Positions 1-6,783 of a stretch of 28,651 nt of DNA are shown here, one piece after another. Numbering within the stretch: the first letter of the stretch is position 1; each line of letters begins with the position of its first letter. Below the pieces are notes generated by a model that was given only the letters and a program-made list of their open reading frames with translations, was not told where the DNA came from and did not search any database. Position numbers and translations under genes: made by a program. The stretch covers positions 1-28,651 of the forward strand of contig JAEYZN010000045.1 of NCBI GenBank assembly GCA_023428025.1, read 5' to 3'. The stretch is from Bacillota bacterium (GTDB lineage: Bacteria; Bacillota; Clostridia; Christensenellales; SZUA-584).

Positions 1-411
1 CTCCAGTCCAATTAAAATAGGTGTCGCTAACCATTTATCTGAGGCCTTTCTAACCAAATTCTAATCTTAATGTTAACCGAGTGTACTCAAAAAACAAATT
101 GTTGTGATATAATGATCAAAGATTAACAACAAACAGACGATGACTTGACGCGGCTAAGGTTTTAGCTGATAATACCATAATGGATTTACAAGTTGTGATA
201 CTGCAGTTGACGGTCACGCAGTTATGATAAGACTGGTTTGGAAAGTGTGGACTGACAGCGTGGTTAAGGACGGATAGGAGCGACATAAATAAAGCGGTTT
301 CCAGACATTTGGCAGAGTATATTGTCGGGCATCCATATTGACTTTCGTTTATCTGATCGTCCAAAATGAACGAGGCAGAAAAAGAATATATGAAGAAAGG
401 GCAGCGCGCGA
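1..411. other. AT-rich leader region without a convincing gene
   Basis: No open frame here looks like a protein. The region is much more AT-rich than the genes that follow: 61-120 contains 16 G+C in 60 bases. It holds one good sigma-A-type promoter (listed separately), an isolated TGATATAAT at 105-113, and a small hairpin GCTAA/TTAGC near 153-166. The stretch from about 180 to 411 would be a long untranslated leader of the glycosyltransferase gene if the promoter at 145-173 is used. I see no riboswitch I can name in it. Confidence 0.5.
145..173 (+). promoter_or_regulatory. Candidate sigma-A promoter for the glycosyltransferase gene
   Basis: TTGACG at 145-150 and GATAAT at 168-173 are separated by exactly 17 bases. 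Each hexamer matches the sigma-A consensus at five of six positions. Transcription would start near 180 and leave a leader of about 230 bases before the gene at 412. A second, extended -10-like TGATATAAT lies at 105-113 but has no good -35. Confidence 0.45.
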
Positions 412-1515
412 ATGACAATGGCGTATGCGCGCTTAACACTGATGGAGAATAATCTCGGGCGGATTGCGGTGCTGATACCGGCATATAAGCCGGGTGAGGC
501 GCTGACGGTTTTGTCAAAAGAACTCATGGAACGCGGATTCAGGCATGTCGTCGTTGTGGACGATGGGAGCGGTGGCGAATTTGCCGCTGTTTTTGAGACG
601 CTGGAAAGCATGGGCTGCCGCGTGCTCCGGCATGATATCAACAGGGGCAAAGGACGGGCGCTAAAAACAGGCTTTGAAAATATTATGAGCCTTGGGAATG
701 AGATAGACGGCGTGGTAACGGCGGACGCGGACGGGCAGCACCTGATCCGAGACATTGTGTGCGTCGCTCAGATGCTGACAGAATGGACGGACACCCTTGT
801 GCTGGGAAGCCGGGCTTTCTACGGTGAAGTACCGCTCAAAAGCCGCATGGGCAACGCCATCACGCGCAATGTATTCAACTTTTTGAGCGGCCAGCGCGTG
901 CGGGACACGCAGACGGGCTTGAGAGGCCTGCCGGCGGATGCGTTGCCGGACCTGCTCAGGCTGCCGGGCGACCGCTATGAGTATGAGATGAACATGCTGC
1001 TCGAAGCATATCGGCTCAATCTCAAACTCAAGGAGATCGACATAGAAACGGTGTACATCAACAACAACAGCGGATCGCATTTCAACCCGCTAAAGGATTC
1101 ATGGCGCATTTACAAGCGCATCCTCATGTTCAGTGCGTCATCCATGATGGCTTTCGCGATCGATTTTGTGGTATTTACGCTGATGTCGCTATGGGTGCTG
1201 CCCAGCGTGGCCGGGCTGTCAACCGATACCAAATTGATCGAAGTGCTGTTCGCGGCTGTTCCGGCGCGCATTATCAGCTCGCTGGTCAATTTCCTTGTCA
1301 ACAGGAATGTTATTTTCTCCAAGAAGAAGAAAAAAGGGCTGGCCCGCCATCTGATGGGTTACTATCTGTTGGTGGCCGCCATACTGGGCGTCAATATACT
1401 CATGATTACCGCTCTTAAGTCTCTGGGGCTTAATGTGCTTGTCGCCAAGATCATCACGGAAGCGATACTGTTCTTCGTCAGCTTCTTTGTTCAGCGGCGC
1501 GTGATCTTCAAATGA
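412..1515 (+). CDS. Family 2 glycosyltransferase fused to a GtrA-like membrane domain
   Basis: This 367-residue protein joins two domains. Residues about 17-225 form a GT2 (GT-A fold) glycosyltransferase of the dolichol-phosphate-mannose-synthase type: VLIPAYKP at about 20-27, VVVDDGSGG, NRGKGRALKTGFE, the metal-binding DAD at 105-107 within TADADGQH, and RDTQTGLRGLP. Residues about 240-366 are four hydrophobic helices with Arg/Lys-rich ends, typical of GtrA proteins, which are thought to help move polyprenyl-linked sugars across the membrane. The likely role is making or flipping a polyprenyl-phosphate sugar for cell-surface glycosylation; the sugar cannot be read from sequence. The start at 412 follows GAAAGGG at a long spacing. 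ATG 442 (MENNLGRIAVLIP) is a real alternative, because the conserved domain begins just after it. A terminator follows directly, so the gene seems monocistronic. Confidence 0.85.
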   Translation: MTMAYARLTLMENNLGRIAVLIPAYKPGEALTVLSKELMERGFRHVVVVDDGSGGEFAAVFETLESMGCRVLRHDINRGKGRALKTGFENIMSLGNEIDGVVTADADGQHLIRDIVCVAQMLTEWTDTLVLGSRAFYGEVPLKSRMGNAITRNVFNFLSGQRVRDTQTGLRGLPADALPDLLRLPGDRYEYEMNMLLEAYRLNLKLKEIDIETVYINNNSGSHFNPLKDSWRIYKRILMFSASSMMAFAIDFVVFTLMSLWVLPSVAGLSTDTKLIEVLFAAVPARIISSLVNFLVNRNVIFSKKKKKGLARHLMGYYLLVAAILGVNILMITALKSLGLNVLVAKIITEAILFFVSFFVQRRVIFK

Positions 1516-1540
1516 ACTGACGGTCCGGCCTTAATGATTC

Positions 1541-1571
1541 AAAGGAGTGGGAGTTGCCCCTCCTTTTTGTT
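1541..1571 (+). terminator. Intrinsic terminator after the glycosyltransferase gene
   Basis: AAAGGAG at 1541-1547 pairs with CTCCTTT, and an inner GGG pairs with CCC across one bulged T. The hairpin runs into a T-rich stretch (TTTTTGTTTT). It starts 26 bases after the stop codon. Confidence 0.75.
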
Positions 1572-1794
1572 TTCATCTTTATTCCAAGCTCTATTCTTTG
1601 GCTGAATATAGATTTATTCCGTTATGGAAATAGGTGGAACAAAGCTGCCTGGTCTTTCGTCATATAAAACGGATTACTGACAATTTGCGTTTTCATACCA
1701 AAAGAATCCAACAACCACGCATGATTTATCGGCCAACAGGTATAAAAAGGGGTATGTTTTGGCTATGAATCAATATACGGAGGTTTAACGTAAA

Positions 1795-3315
1795 ATGACA
1801 AAAAGAAATATCAGAAAAAGCATGATCGCTTTGGGAATTTTACTGGCAGTTCTGCTTATGGGACTGGCAGTCTCAGGGATATATTTCCTGCAGCAAAATA
1901 CGTTCTCGCAGCAGGAATGGGATAACTTGCTGCTGACCGGCACTTATCACGAAGGAATCAGCATTGACGGCATCAACGTGGGCGGCAAGACGCTGGCGCA
2001 GGCGCGCGATGCTGTAAAAGACAATATGCGGACGCGGCAGAATGCCATCCGCGTGACGCTGCAGTATGGCGGGCAGACATTTGAATTGACGCGGGAAGAT
2101 TTTGATGTGGCGGACAATGTCGACGAGGTGCTGGAAGAAGCGATGCGCACGGCACGCGAAGGAAACCGTATTGAACTGCAGAGGCAGTTAGAGGATATCG
2201 CGGCGAACGGCATGGATTTTTCCACAGATTATACAGTCGGCACCGAGACGGTGAAAACGCGCCTTGGGCAGATTGCATCCGAGCTGTACGAACCCGCGCA
2301 GGACGCCACGATACAGGTCGACAAGGATGACCGGGACAACAGGTTCACATACACGGATGAGGTAAGCGGCGTCGCGGTGGATGAGGACGCACTGTATGCG
2401 GCGGTGGAAGAACAGATACGCCTGCGCGAATACGGCACCGTGCAGATTCCTGTGAACGAGGTGCCGGCAGCGGTCACCAAAGCGTCATTGCAGGCCGGCA
2501 CGGCGCAGCATATAACGGCCACAACGTCCTTCGCGAAGAGCCCGTATAACCGCGAATCACGTGTGGAGAATATCAAAAAGGCGGTGGGCATCATCAACGG
2601 GTACGTGCTCGCGCCGGGGGAGGAGTTCTCCACCAACACCGTGCTGGGGCCACGCACATACGATCTGGGATGGTATCCCGCTCCGGCCATCGTCCGCGGC
2701 GGCAGTGAGGACCAGGCTGGCGGCGGCGTCTGCCAGGTGTCCACCACGATGTACAACGCGGTGCTGAAGGCGGATCTTGAGATCGTGGACAGAAGAGGCC
2801 ATTCGATACAGCTCAGCTACGTGGGCGGCGGACTGGATGCGACGATCAACACGGGGACGATCGACTTCGTGTATAAAAATGATACGAGCGCAAACGTCTA
2901 TATTTTCTGCTGGGTGGATAGCAGCCAGAAGAAGGTGAATTTCGAGATATACCGCATGGCCTTCTCTGGTGACTATGACGAGATCAGGCTTTCCTCCGAG
3001 AAGGTGGAGACGCTGCACCCGGACGGCGAGATGCTGGTGACGGTGGATACCACCAAGGCGCCGGGCTACAAAGAGGAAGTGGTGGGCCGCCGCAACGGTT
3101 CGGTATACAAAACCTACAAGCATTTTTACAAAAACGGGGAAGAGGTGGGCAGATCGGAGCTGATTGCCAAAACCACATACAAGGCTTACACCGGCGAGAT
3201 CATAGTCGGGCCGGAACCGGCACCGACAACAGCGCCGACGGCACCGCCGACAACCGAGCCTGTAACGAATCCACCGCCGGAGGATACCGGAGAAGAAGTG
3301 GTGGAAACCGAATAA
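1795..3315 (+). CDS. VanW family protein with C-terminal G5 domain
   Basis: This 506-residue surface protein is not an enzyme I can assign. It begins with a short basic tail and one hydrophobic segment (about 10-32) that should anchor it in the membrane or act as an uncleaved signal. Residues about 55-225 look like the putative peptidoglycan-binding region usually found before VanW. Residues about 240-375 are the VanW domain, with LAPGEEFSTNTVLGPR and the conserved GGGVCQVSTTMYNA. Residues about 400-468 resemble a G5 domain (KVETLHPDGEMLV, then KTYKHFYKNGEEVGR). The tail from about 470 is rich in Pro, Thr and Glu and has no LPXTG sorting signal, so anchoring probably depends on the N-terminal segment. 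A good ribosome site, CGGAGG at 1778-1783, precedes ATG 1795. VanW itself has no established activity despite its origin in vancomycin-resistance clusters; such proteins are common in Clostridia and do not imply resistance. Confidence 0.88.
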   Translation: MTKRNIRKSMIALGILLAVLLMGLAVSGIYFLQQNTFSQQEWDNLLLTGTYHEGISIDGINVGGKTLAQARDAVKDNMRTRQNAIRVTLQYGGQTFELTREDFDVADNVDEVLEEAMRTAREGNRIELQRQLEDIAANGMDFSTDYTVGTETVKTRLGQIASELYEPAQDATIQVDKDDRDNRFTYTDEVSGVAVDEDALYAAVEEQIRLREYGTVQIPVNEVPAAVTKASLQAGTAQHITATTSFAKSPYNRESRVENIKKAVGIINGYVLAPGEEFSTNTVLGPRTYDLGWYPAPAIVRGGSEDQAGGGVCQVSTTMYNAVLKADLEIVDRRGHSIQLSYVGGGLDATINTGTIDFVYKNDTSANVYIFCWVDSSQKKVNFEIYRMAFSGDYDEIRLSSEKVETLHPDGEMLVTVDTTKAPGYKEEVVGRRNGSVYKTYKHFYKNGEEVGRSELIAKTTYKAYTGEIIVGPEPAPTTAPTAPPTTEPVTNPPPEDTGEEVVETE

Positions 3316-3396
3316 TATCTGCTGAGGAAGGCCGATTTGACAACCATGCAGTACGCGATTTATGATGAAGAAAACCCGGAGACAGGGAGGTACTTC

Positions 3397-3813
3397 ATGA
3401 AAAGCTACCGAAAGGTGCTGACGCTCAACATTCAGAACCGTCGGCAGTTCGTCAACATCACGCCGCAGGTGGAAAAGGCGCTGGAGGAGAGCGGCATTGC
3501 CGAAGGGCTTTGCCTGGTGAACGCAATGCATATTACCGCCAGCGTCTTCATCAACGATGACGAGAGCGGCCTGCATGCCGACTTTGAGCGCTGGCTGGAG
3601 AAACTTGCGCCGGAGAAACCGTACGAGCAGTACGCGCACAACGGCTTTGAGGACAACGCCGACGCGCATTTGAAGCGCACTGTGATGGGGCGCGAGGTCG
3701 TCGTCGCCGTGACTCAAGGGCGGCTGGACTTTGGTCCGTGGGAGCAGATATTCTACGGCGAGTTCGACGGCAGGCGGCCTAAGAAGCTGCTGGTCAAGAT
3801 CATCGGGGAATAA
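3397..3813 (+). CDS. YjbQ-type protein (UPF0047, secondary thiamine-phosphate synthase family)
   Basis: A 138-residue member of the YjbQ/UPF0047 family. Family members have been reported to have weak thiamine-phosphate synthase activity in E. coli, but the true role is unsettled. Family hallmarks are NAMHITASVFIND (H45), the DFERWLEKLAP block, HNGFEDNADAHLKR, and GRLDFGPWEQIFYGEFDG near the end. The reading frame stays open upstream to a TTG at 3337 and an ATG at 3346. I place the start at ATG 3397 because AGGGAGG (3384-3390) sits six bases before it and MKSYRKVLTL is where homologues begin. It lies 81 bases after the VanW gene without a terminator between them, so the two may be co-transcribed. 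Confidence 0.85.
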   Translation: MKSYRKVLTLNIQNRRQFVNITPQVEKALEESGIAEGLCLVNAMHITASVFINDDESGLHADFERWLEKLAPEKPYEQYAHNGFEDNADAHLKRTVMGREVVVAVTQGRLDFGPWEQIFYGEFDGRRPKKLLVKIIGE

Positions 3814-3838
3814 AGTTACAAATTTCACAAGACAGCAA

Positions 3839-3867
3839 TTGAAATTATATCCTCGCTGGGATATAAT
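3839..3867 (+). promoter_or_regulatory. Sigma-A promoter for pfp
   Basis: TTGAAA at 3839-3844 and a perfect TATAAT at 3862-3867 are 17 bases apart, a near-consensus sigma-A promoter. It drives the gene starting at 3911. The promoter is built into the inverted repeat listed next. Confidence 0.8.
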
Positions 3868-3872
3868 TTTTT
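3844..3872 (+). terminator. Intrinsic terminator after the YjbQ gene, overlapping the pfp promoter
   Basis: ATTATATCC (3844-3852) and GGATATAAT (3859-3867) are perfect inverted copies around a six-base loop. They are followed directly by a T-run ending at 3872. The stem is AT-rich, so strength is uncertain. The downstream arm is also the pfp -10 box. Confidence 0.55.
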
Positions 3873-3910
3873 CTAATGTTTTTATTTTCTGACGAAGGAG
3901 AAATGAGGGA

Positions 3911-5158
3911 ATGGGTGTTTTAAAAGGGGCATGTATGTTTGGTCAGTCCGGCGGACCGACCTCGGTGATCAACGCCAGCGCGGCGGGCGTGTTCATTCAG
4001 GCGCTGAAAGAGGACTGCATCACCAAGGTGTACGGCGCGGCGCACGGCATCCGCGGGGTGCTGGAAGAGAATTTCTATGACATGGGCGAGGAAGACCCGA
4101 AAGAGCTGGAGCTGCTGAAAACGACGCCGTCGTCGGCTTTGGGTTCCGTTCGCTATAAGCTGGCTGATCCGGACAAGGACGATACGGATTACAAGCGGCT
4201 GCTGGAAGTCTTCAAAAAATATGATATCCGCTATTTCTTCTACAATGGCGGAAACGACTCAATGGATACCTGCAACAAGGTCAGCAAATACATGCAGAAG
4301 TCGGGCTACGAGATGCGCGTCATCGGCGTGCCCAAGACGGTGGACAACGACCTTTGGGCGACCGACCACTGCCCGGGCTTTGCGAGCGCCGCGAAATATA
4401 TCGCGACCTCCACGATGGAAGTGTATCAGGATGCCCGCGTGTACGACACCGGCATGATCACGATACTGGAGGTCATGGGCCGCAACGCCGGATGGCTGAC
4501 GGCCGCAACGGCGCTGGCTTCGCTGAAGGGCATGGGGCCGGACCTGATCTACCTTCCCGAGAGAGTGTTCGATCTGGACGACTTCCTGGCCCGCGTGAAG
4601 GCGATCCACGCGAAGAATAAGAACGTCATCGTGGCTGTGTCCGAAGGCATCAAGGACAAGGACGGCCGTTATATCTCCGAATACGGCAGCGATCTGGCCT
4701 GCAGCCGGGACTCGTTTGGACATGCCCAGATGGGCGGACTGGCCAGCACGCTGGCGAGCTATGCCAAGAAAGAAACGGGCGCAAAGGTGCGCGGCATTGA
4801 GTTCAGCCTGCTGCAGCGCTGCGCAGCCCATCTTGCCTCCGCCACCGACATTGAAGAGTCTTTCCTTGCCGGACAGACGGCTGTGAAGGCCGCTGTGGAA
4901 GGTAAGACCGACCTGATGGTCGCGTTCGAGCGCGCGCCGGGCAAGGAATACAAGTGCAACCTCAAGCTGATCGGCCTGCACGAAGTGGCGAACAAAGAAA
5001 AGAAGATTCCCGATTCGTGGATCACGCCGGATGGCACGGGCGTCACGCAGGACTACATCGATTACGCGCTGCCGCTGATACAGGGCGCGACGAACCTGCC
5101 GTTCGAGGACGGCCTGCCGCGTTTCGCGAAGCTGAAAAAGGTACTGGCAAAAGCGTAA
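3911..5158 (+). CDS. pfp: Diphosphate-dependent 6-phosphofructokinase
   Basis: A cytosolic glycolytic enzyme of 415 residues that reversibly phosphorylates fructose 6-phosphate to fructose 1,6-bisphosphate. The phosphoryl donor can be read from two motifs. GGNDS at 113-117 carries Asp116 where ATP enzymes have Gly, and PKTVDND at 141-147 carries Lys142; together these mark PPi-dependent enzymes. Other family features are FGQSGGPTSVINAS at the N-terminus, FASAAKYIATSTMEV and GRNAGWLTAA. GAAGGAG at 3894-3900 serves ATG 3911. The gene has its own promoter and terminator, so it is monocistronic. Using PPi instead of ATP saves energy and is common in anaerobic Clostridia. Confidence 0.93.
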   Translation: MGVLKGACMFGQSGGPTSVINASAAGVFIQALKEDCITKVYGAAHGIRGVLEENFYDMGEEDPKELELLKTTPSSALGSVRYKLADPDKDDTDYKRLLEVFKKYDIRYFFYNGGNDSMDTCNKVSKYMQKSGYEMRVIGVPKTVDNDLWATDHCPGFASAAKYIATSTMEVYQDARVYDTGMITILEVMGRNAGWLTAATALASLKGMGPDLIYLPERVFDLDDFLARVKAIHAKNKNVIVAVSEGIKDKDGRYISEYGSDLACSRDSFGHAQMGGLASTLASYAKKETGAKVRGIEFSLLQRCAAHLASATDIEESFLAGQTAVKAAVEGKTDLMVAFERAPGKEYKCNLKLIGLHEVANKEKKIPDSWITPDGTGVTQDYIDYALPLIQGATNLPFEDGLPRFAKLKKVLAKA

Positions 5159-5174
5159 CCGAGATCAGGCATCT

Positions 5175-5207
5175 AAAAGAGTCCAATACTGAGTTGGGCT
5201 CTTTTTT
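5175..5207 (+). terminator. Intrinsic terminator after pfp
   Basis: AAAGAGTCCAA (5176-5186) pairs with TTGGGCTCTTT, giving eleven pairs including one G-T wobble, followed by a T-run to 5207. It begins 17 bases after the pfp stop codon. Confidence 0.88.
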
Positions 5208-5275
5208 GTTGTCGTCCAATTTTCGTATGCTGTTGAAAGCATTCATTTATGCTTTATTTTTTAAGGCATATACGA

Positions 5276-5281
5276 TATAAT
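5276..5281 (+). promoter_or_regulatory. Candidate -10 box for the paaK-ior operon
   Basis: A perfect TATAAT at 5276-5281 lies 71 bases before the first paaK start. The -35 at 17 bases spacing is only TTTATT (5253-5258), so the promoter may be weak or need an activator. A TTGAAA at 5233-5238 is too far away to partner it. Confidence 0.4.
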
Positions 5282-5352
5282 CATAAATTATGAAGAATGG
5301 AAGCACGGTCTGAACGGATTTGCGTGCAATACATCCGGAGAGGAAGTCGCCA

Positions 5353-6654
5353 ATGATCTGGAATGAGAAAATCGAGTGCGCCTCGCGGGACGACCTGAAG
5401 GCTCTGCAGCTTGAGCGCCTCAAAAGCACGGTAGAACGGTGTTACAACAACGTCCCACATTACCGCAAGAAACTGGACGCGGCCGGCGTGAAGCCCGGGG
5501 ACATCAAAACGCTGGACGATATCAGAAGAATTCCCTTCACCGAGAAGGACGATCTGCGCGAGAACTACCCCTATAAGCTGTTCGCATCGCCGATGAAGGA
5601 TATCGTGCGCATCCACGCGTCTTCCGGCACCACGGGCAAGCCCACCGTTGTGGGCTATACACAGGCTGATATAGATATGTGGGCGGAGTGCATAGCCCGG
5701 CTGGCCTGCGCGGCGGGCGCGACCAATGAAGACATCGCCCAGGTCACATTTGGATATACGCTGTTTACCGGCGCTTTCGGCCTGCACTACGGGCTGGAGA
5801 AGGTCGGCGCGACGATCATACCGATATCCGGCGGCAACACCGAGCGCCAGCTCGCCGTCATGAAGGATTTTGGTACGACGATACTGGTCGGCACGCCGTC
5901 GTACGCACTGTATATGGCGGAGACGGCAAAGAAGCTGGGCATCGATACCGGGAAGCTGCCGCTGCGGCTGGGCATGTTCGGCGGAGAAGGCCACACCGAG
6001 GAAATGCGCCGCGAGATCGAGAAGGCTTGGGGTATACTCGCGACGGAGAATTACGGCCTGTCCGAGATCATCGGGCCGGGCGTGTCGGGCGAGTGTTCCT
6101 GCAAGTGCGGCATGCACATCAACGAAGACCACTTCTACTGCGAGATCGTGGACCGCGACACGCTGGAGCCGGTGCCGGACGGGCAGCCGGGTGAGATGGT
6201 CATCACCTCGCTTTCGAAAGAGGCGCTGCCGATACTGCGCTACCGTACCAAGGACATCACCTGGCTGATGACCGAGAAGTGCGCATGCGGACGCACGTCC
6301 GCCAGAATGGCGAAGGTGCAGGGCCGCACCGACGATATGCTGATCATCCGCGGCGTCAACGTGTTTCCGTCGCAGATCGAGAGTGTGCTGCTGGGTGTGG
6401 AGGATATCGGTCCGCATTACGAGATCATCGTCCGCAAGGAAGGCTATATGGATAAGATCGAAGTGCTGGTCGAGGTGATCGACGCAGCGCTGCTTGATAA
6501 GTTCAGCGCGCTGGAGAAGCTGGAGAAGAAGATACAGCATGCGCTTTTCACCGTGCTCAACATCGGCGCGGACGTGAAGCTGGTGGAGCCGCAATCGCTC
6601 AAACGGTTCGAAGGCAAAGCCAAGCGGGTCACCGATCTGCGGGGACAGTCATAA
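5353..6654 (+). CDS. paaK: Phenylacetate-CoA ligase family protein, divergent copy
   Basis: A 433-residue adenylate-forming ligase of the PaaK family, which activates arylacetates with ATP to arylacetyl-AMP and then arylacetyl-CoA. The ATP-binding loop is ASSGTTGKP at 89-97. The A5 motif is YGLSE at 234-238, followed by YRTKDIT, GRTDDMLIIRGVN and the C-terminal KAKRV with its Lys. ATG 5353 follows GGAGAGGA (5337-5344) and gives the normal family start MIWNEK. It is clearly a paralogue of the copy at 9130, but differs where PaaK proteins are usually constant: FGGEGHTE at 209-216 where the second copy has FGAEPWTE, ENYGLSE against DIYGLSE, and GYTLFTGAFG against GYGLFTGGLG. These regions line the acyl pocket in the family, so a different aryl or acyl substrate is plausible. 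First gene of the ior module. Confidence 0.85.
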   Translation: MIWNEKIECASRDDLKALQLERLKSTVERCYNNVPHYRKKLDAAGVKPGDIKTLDDIRRIPFTEKDDLRENYPYKLFASPMKDIVRIHASSGTTGKPTVVGYTQADIDMWAECIARLACAAGATNEDIAQVTFGYTLFTGAFGLHYGLEKVGATIIPISGGNTERQLAVMKDFGTTILVGTPSYALYMAETAKKLGIDTGKLPLRLGMFGGEGHTEEMRREIEKAWGILATENYGLSEIIGPGVSGECSCKCGMHINEDHFYCEIVDRDTLEPVPDGQPGEMVITSLSKEALPILRYRTKDITWLMTEKCACGRTSARMAKVQGRTDDMLIIRGVNVFPSQIESVLLGVEDIGPHYEIIVRKEGYMDKIEVLVEVIDAALLDKFSALEKLEKKIQHALFTVLNIGADVKLVEPQSLKRFEGKAKRVTDLRGQS

Positions 6655-6664
6655 CGGTCCCTGA

Positions 6665-6742
6665 CGGCGTATGTGCCGATGGGGTAGATTAAAGGGTTCC
6701 CGTGACGTGTGCGTCGGTGGGGGTTAAGCGTCTCGCTGACGC
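6665..6742 (+). promoter_or_regulatory. Structured intergenic region before iorA, function unknown
   Basis: The 129-base gap between the first paaK and iorA contains three potential hairpins: CGGC/GCCG (6665-6678), CCC..GACG/CGTC..GGG (6699-6721) and GCGTC/GACGC (6728-6742). The GCGTC at 6711-6715 repeats at 6728-6732, so GACGC at 6738-6742 could pair with either copy. There is no T-run, so this is not a terminator as written. It could be a processing site or a leader with alternative folds. Confidence 0.35.
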
Positions 6743-6783
6743 GTATCATTGGATGGGATAGAAATACAACAAAGAGGTTGCTG

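Noticed and set aside
366..452. A 28-codon open frame that overlaps the start of the glycosyltransferase gene and ends just after ATG 442
   Set aside because: The geometry would suit translational coupling to ATG 442, but there is no ribosome site before ATG 366 and no other sign that it is translated.
116..755. Open frames on the minus strand in the leader and early glycosyltransferase region
   Set aside because: No ribosome site, low-complexity Ser/Pro/Ile-rich products, and overlap with the clear GT2 domain.
1795..3315. VanW as a vancomycin-resistance gene
   Set aside because: No vanH, vanA, vanX, vanR or vanS neighbours, and VanW/G5 proteins are common chromosomal surface proteins in Clostridia.
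3337..3396. Upstream extension of the YjbQ-type protein to TTG 3337 or ATG 3346
   Set aside because: AGGGAGG lies inside that extension at ideal distance from ATG 3397, where the family sequence begins.
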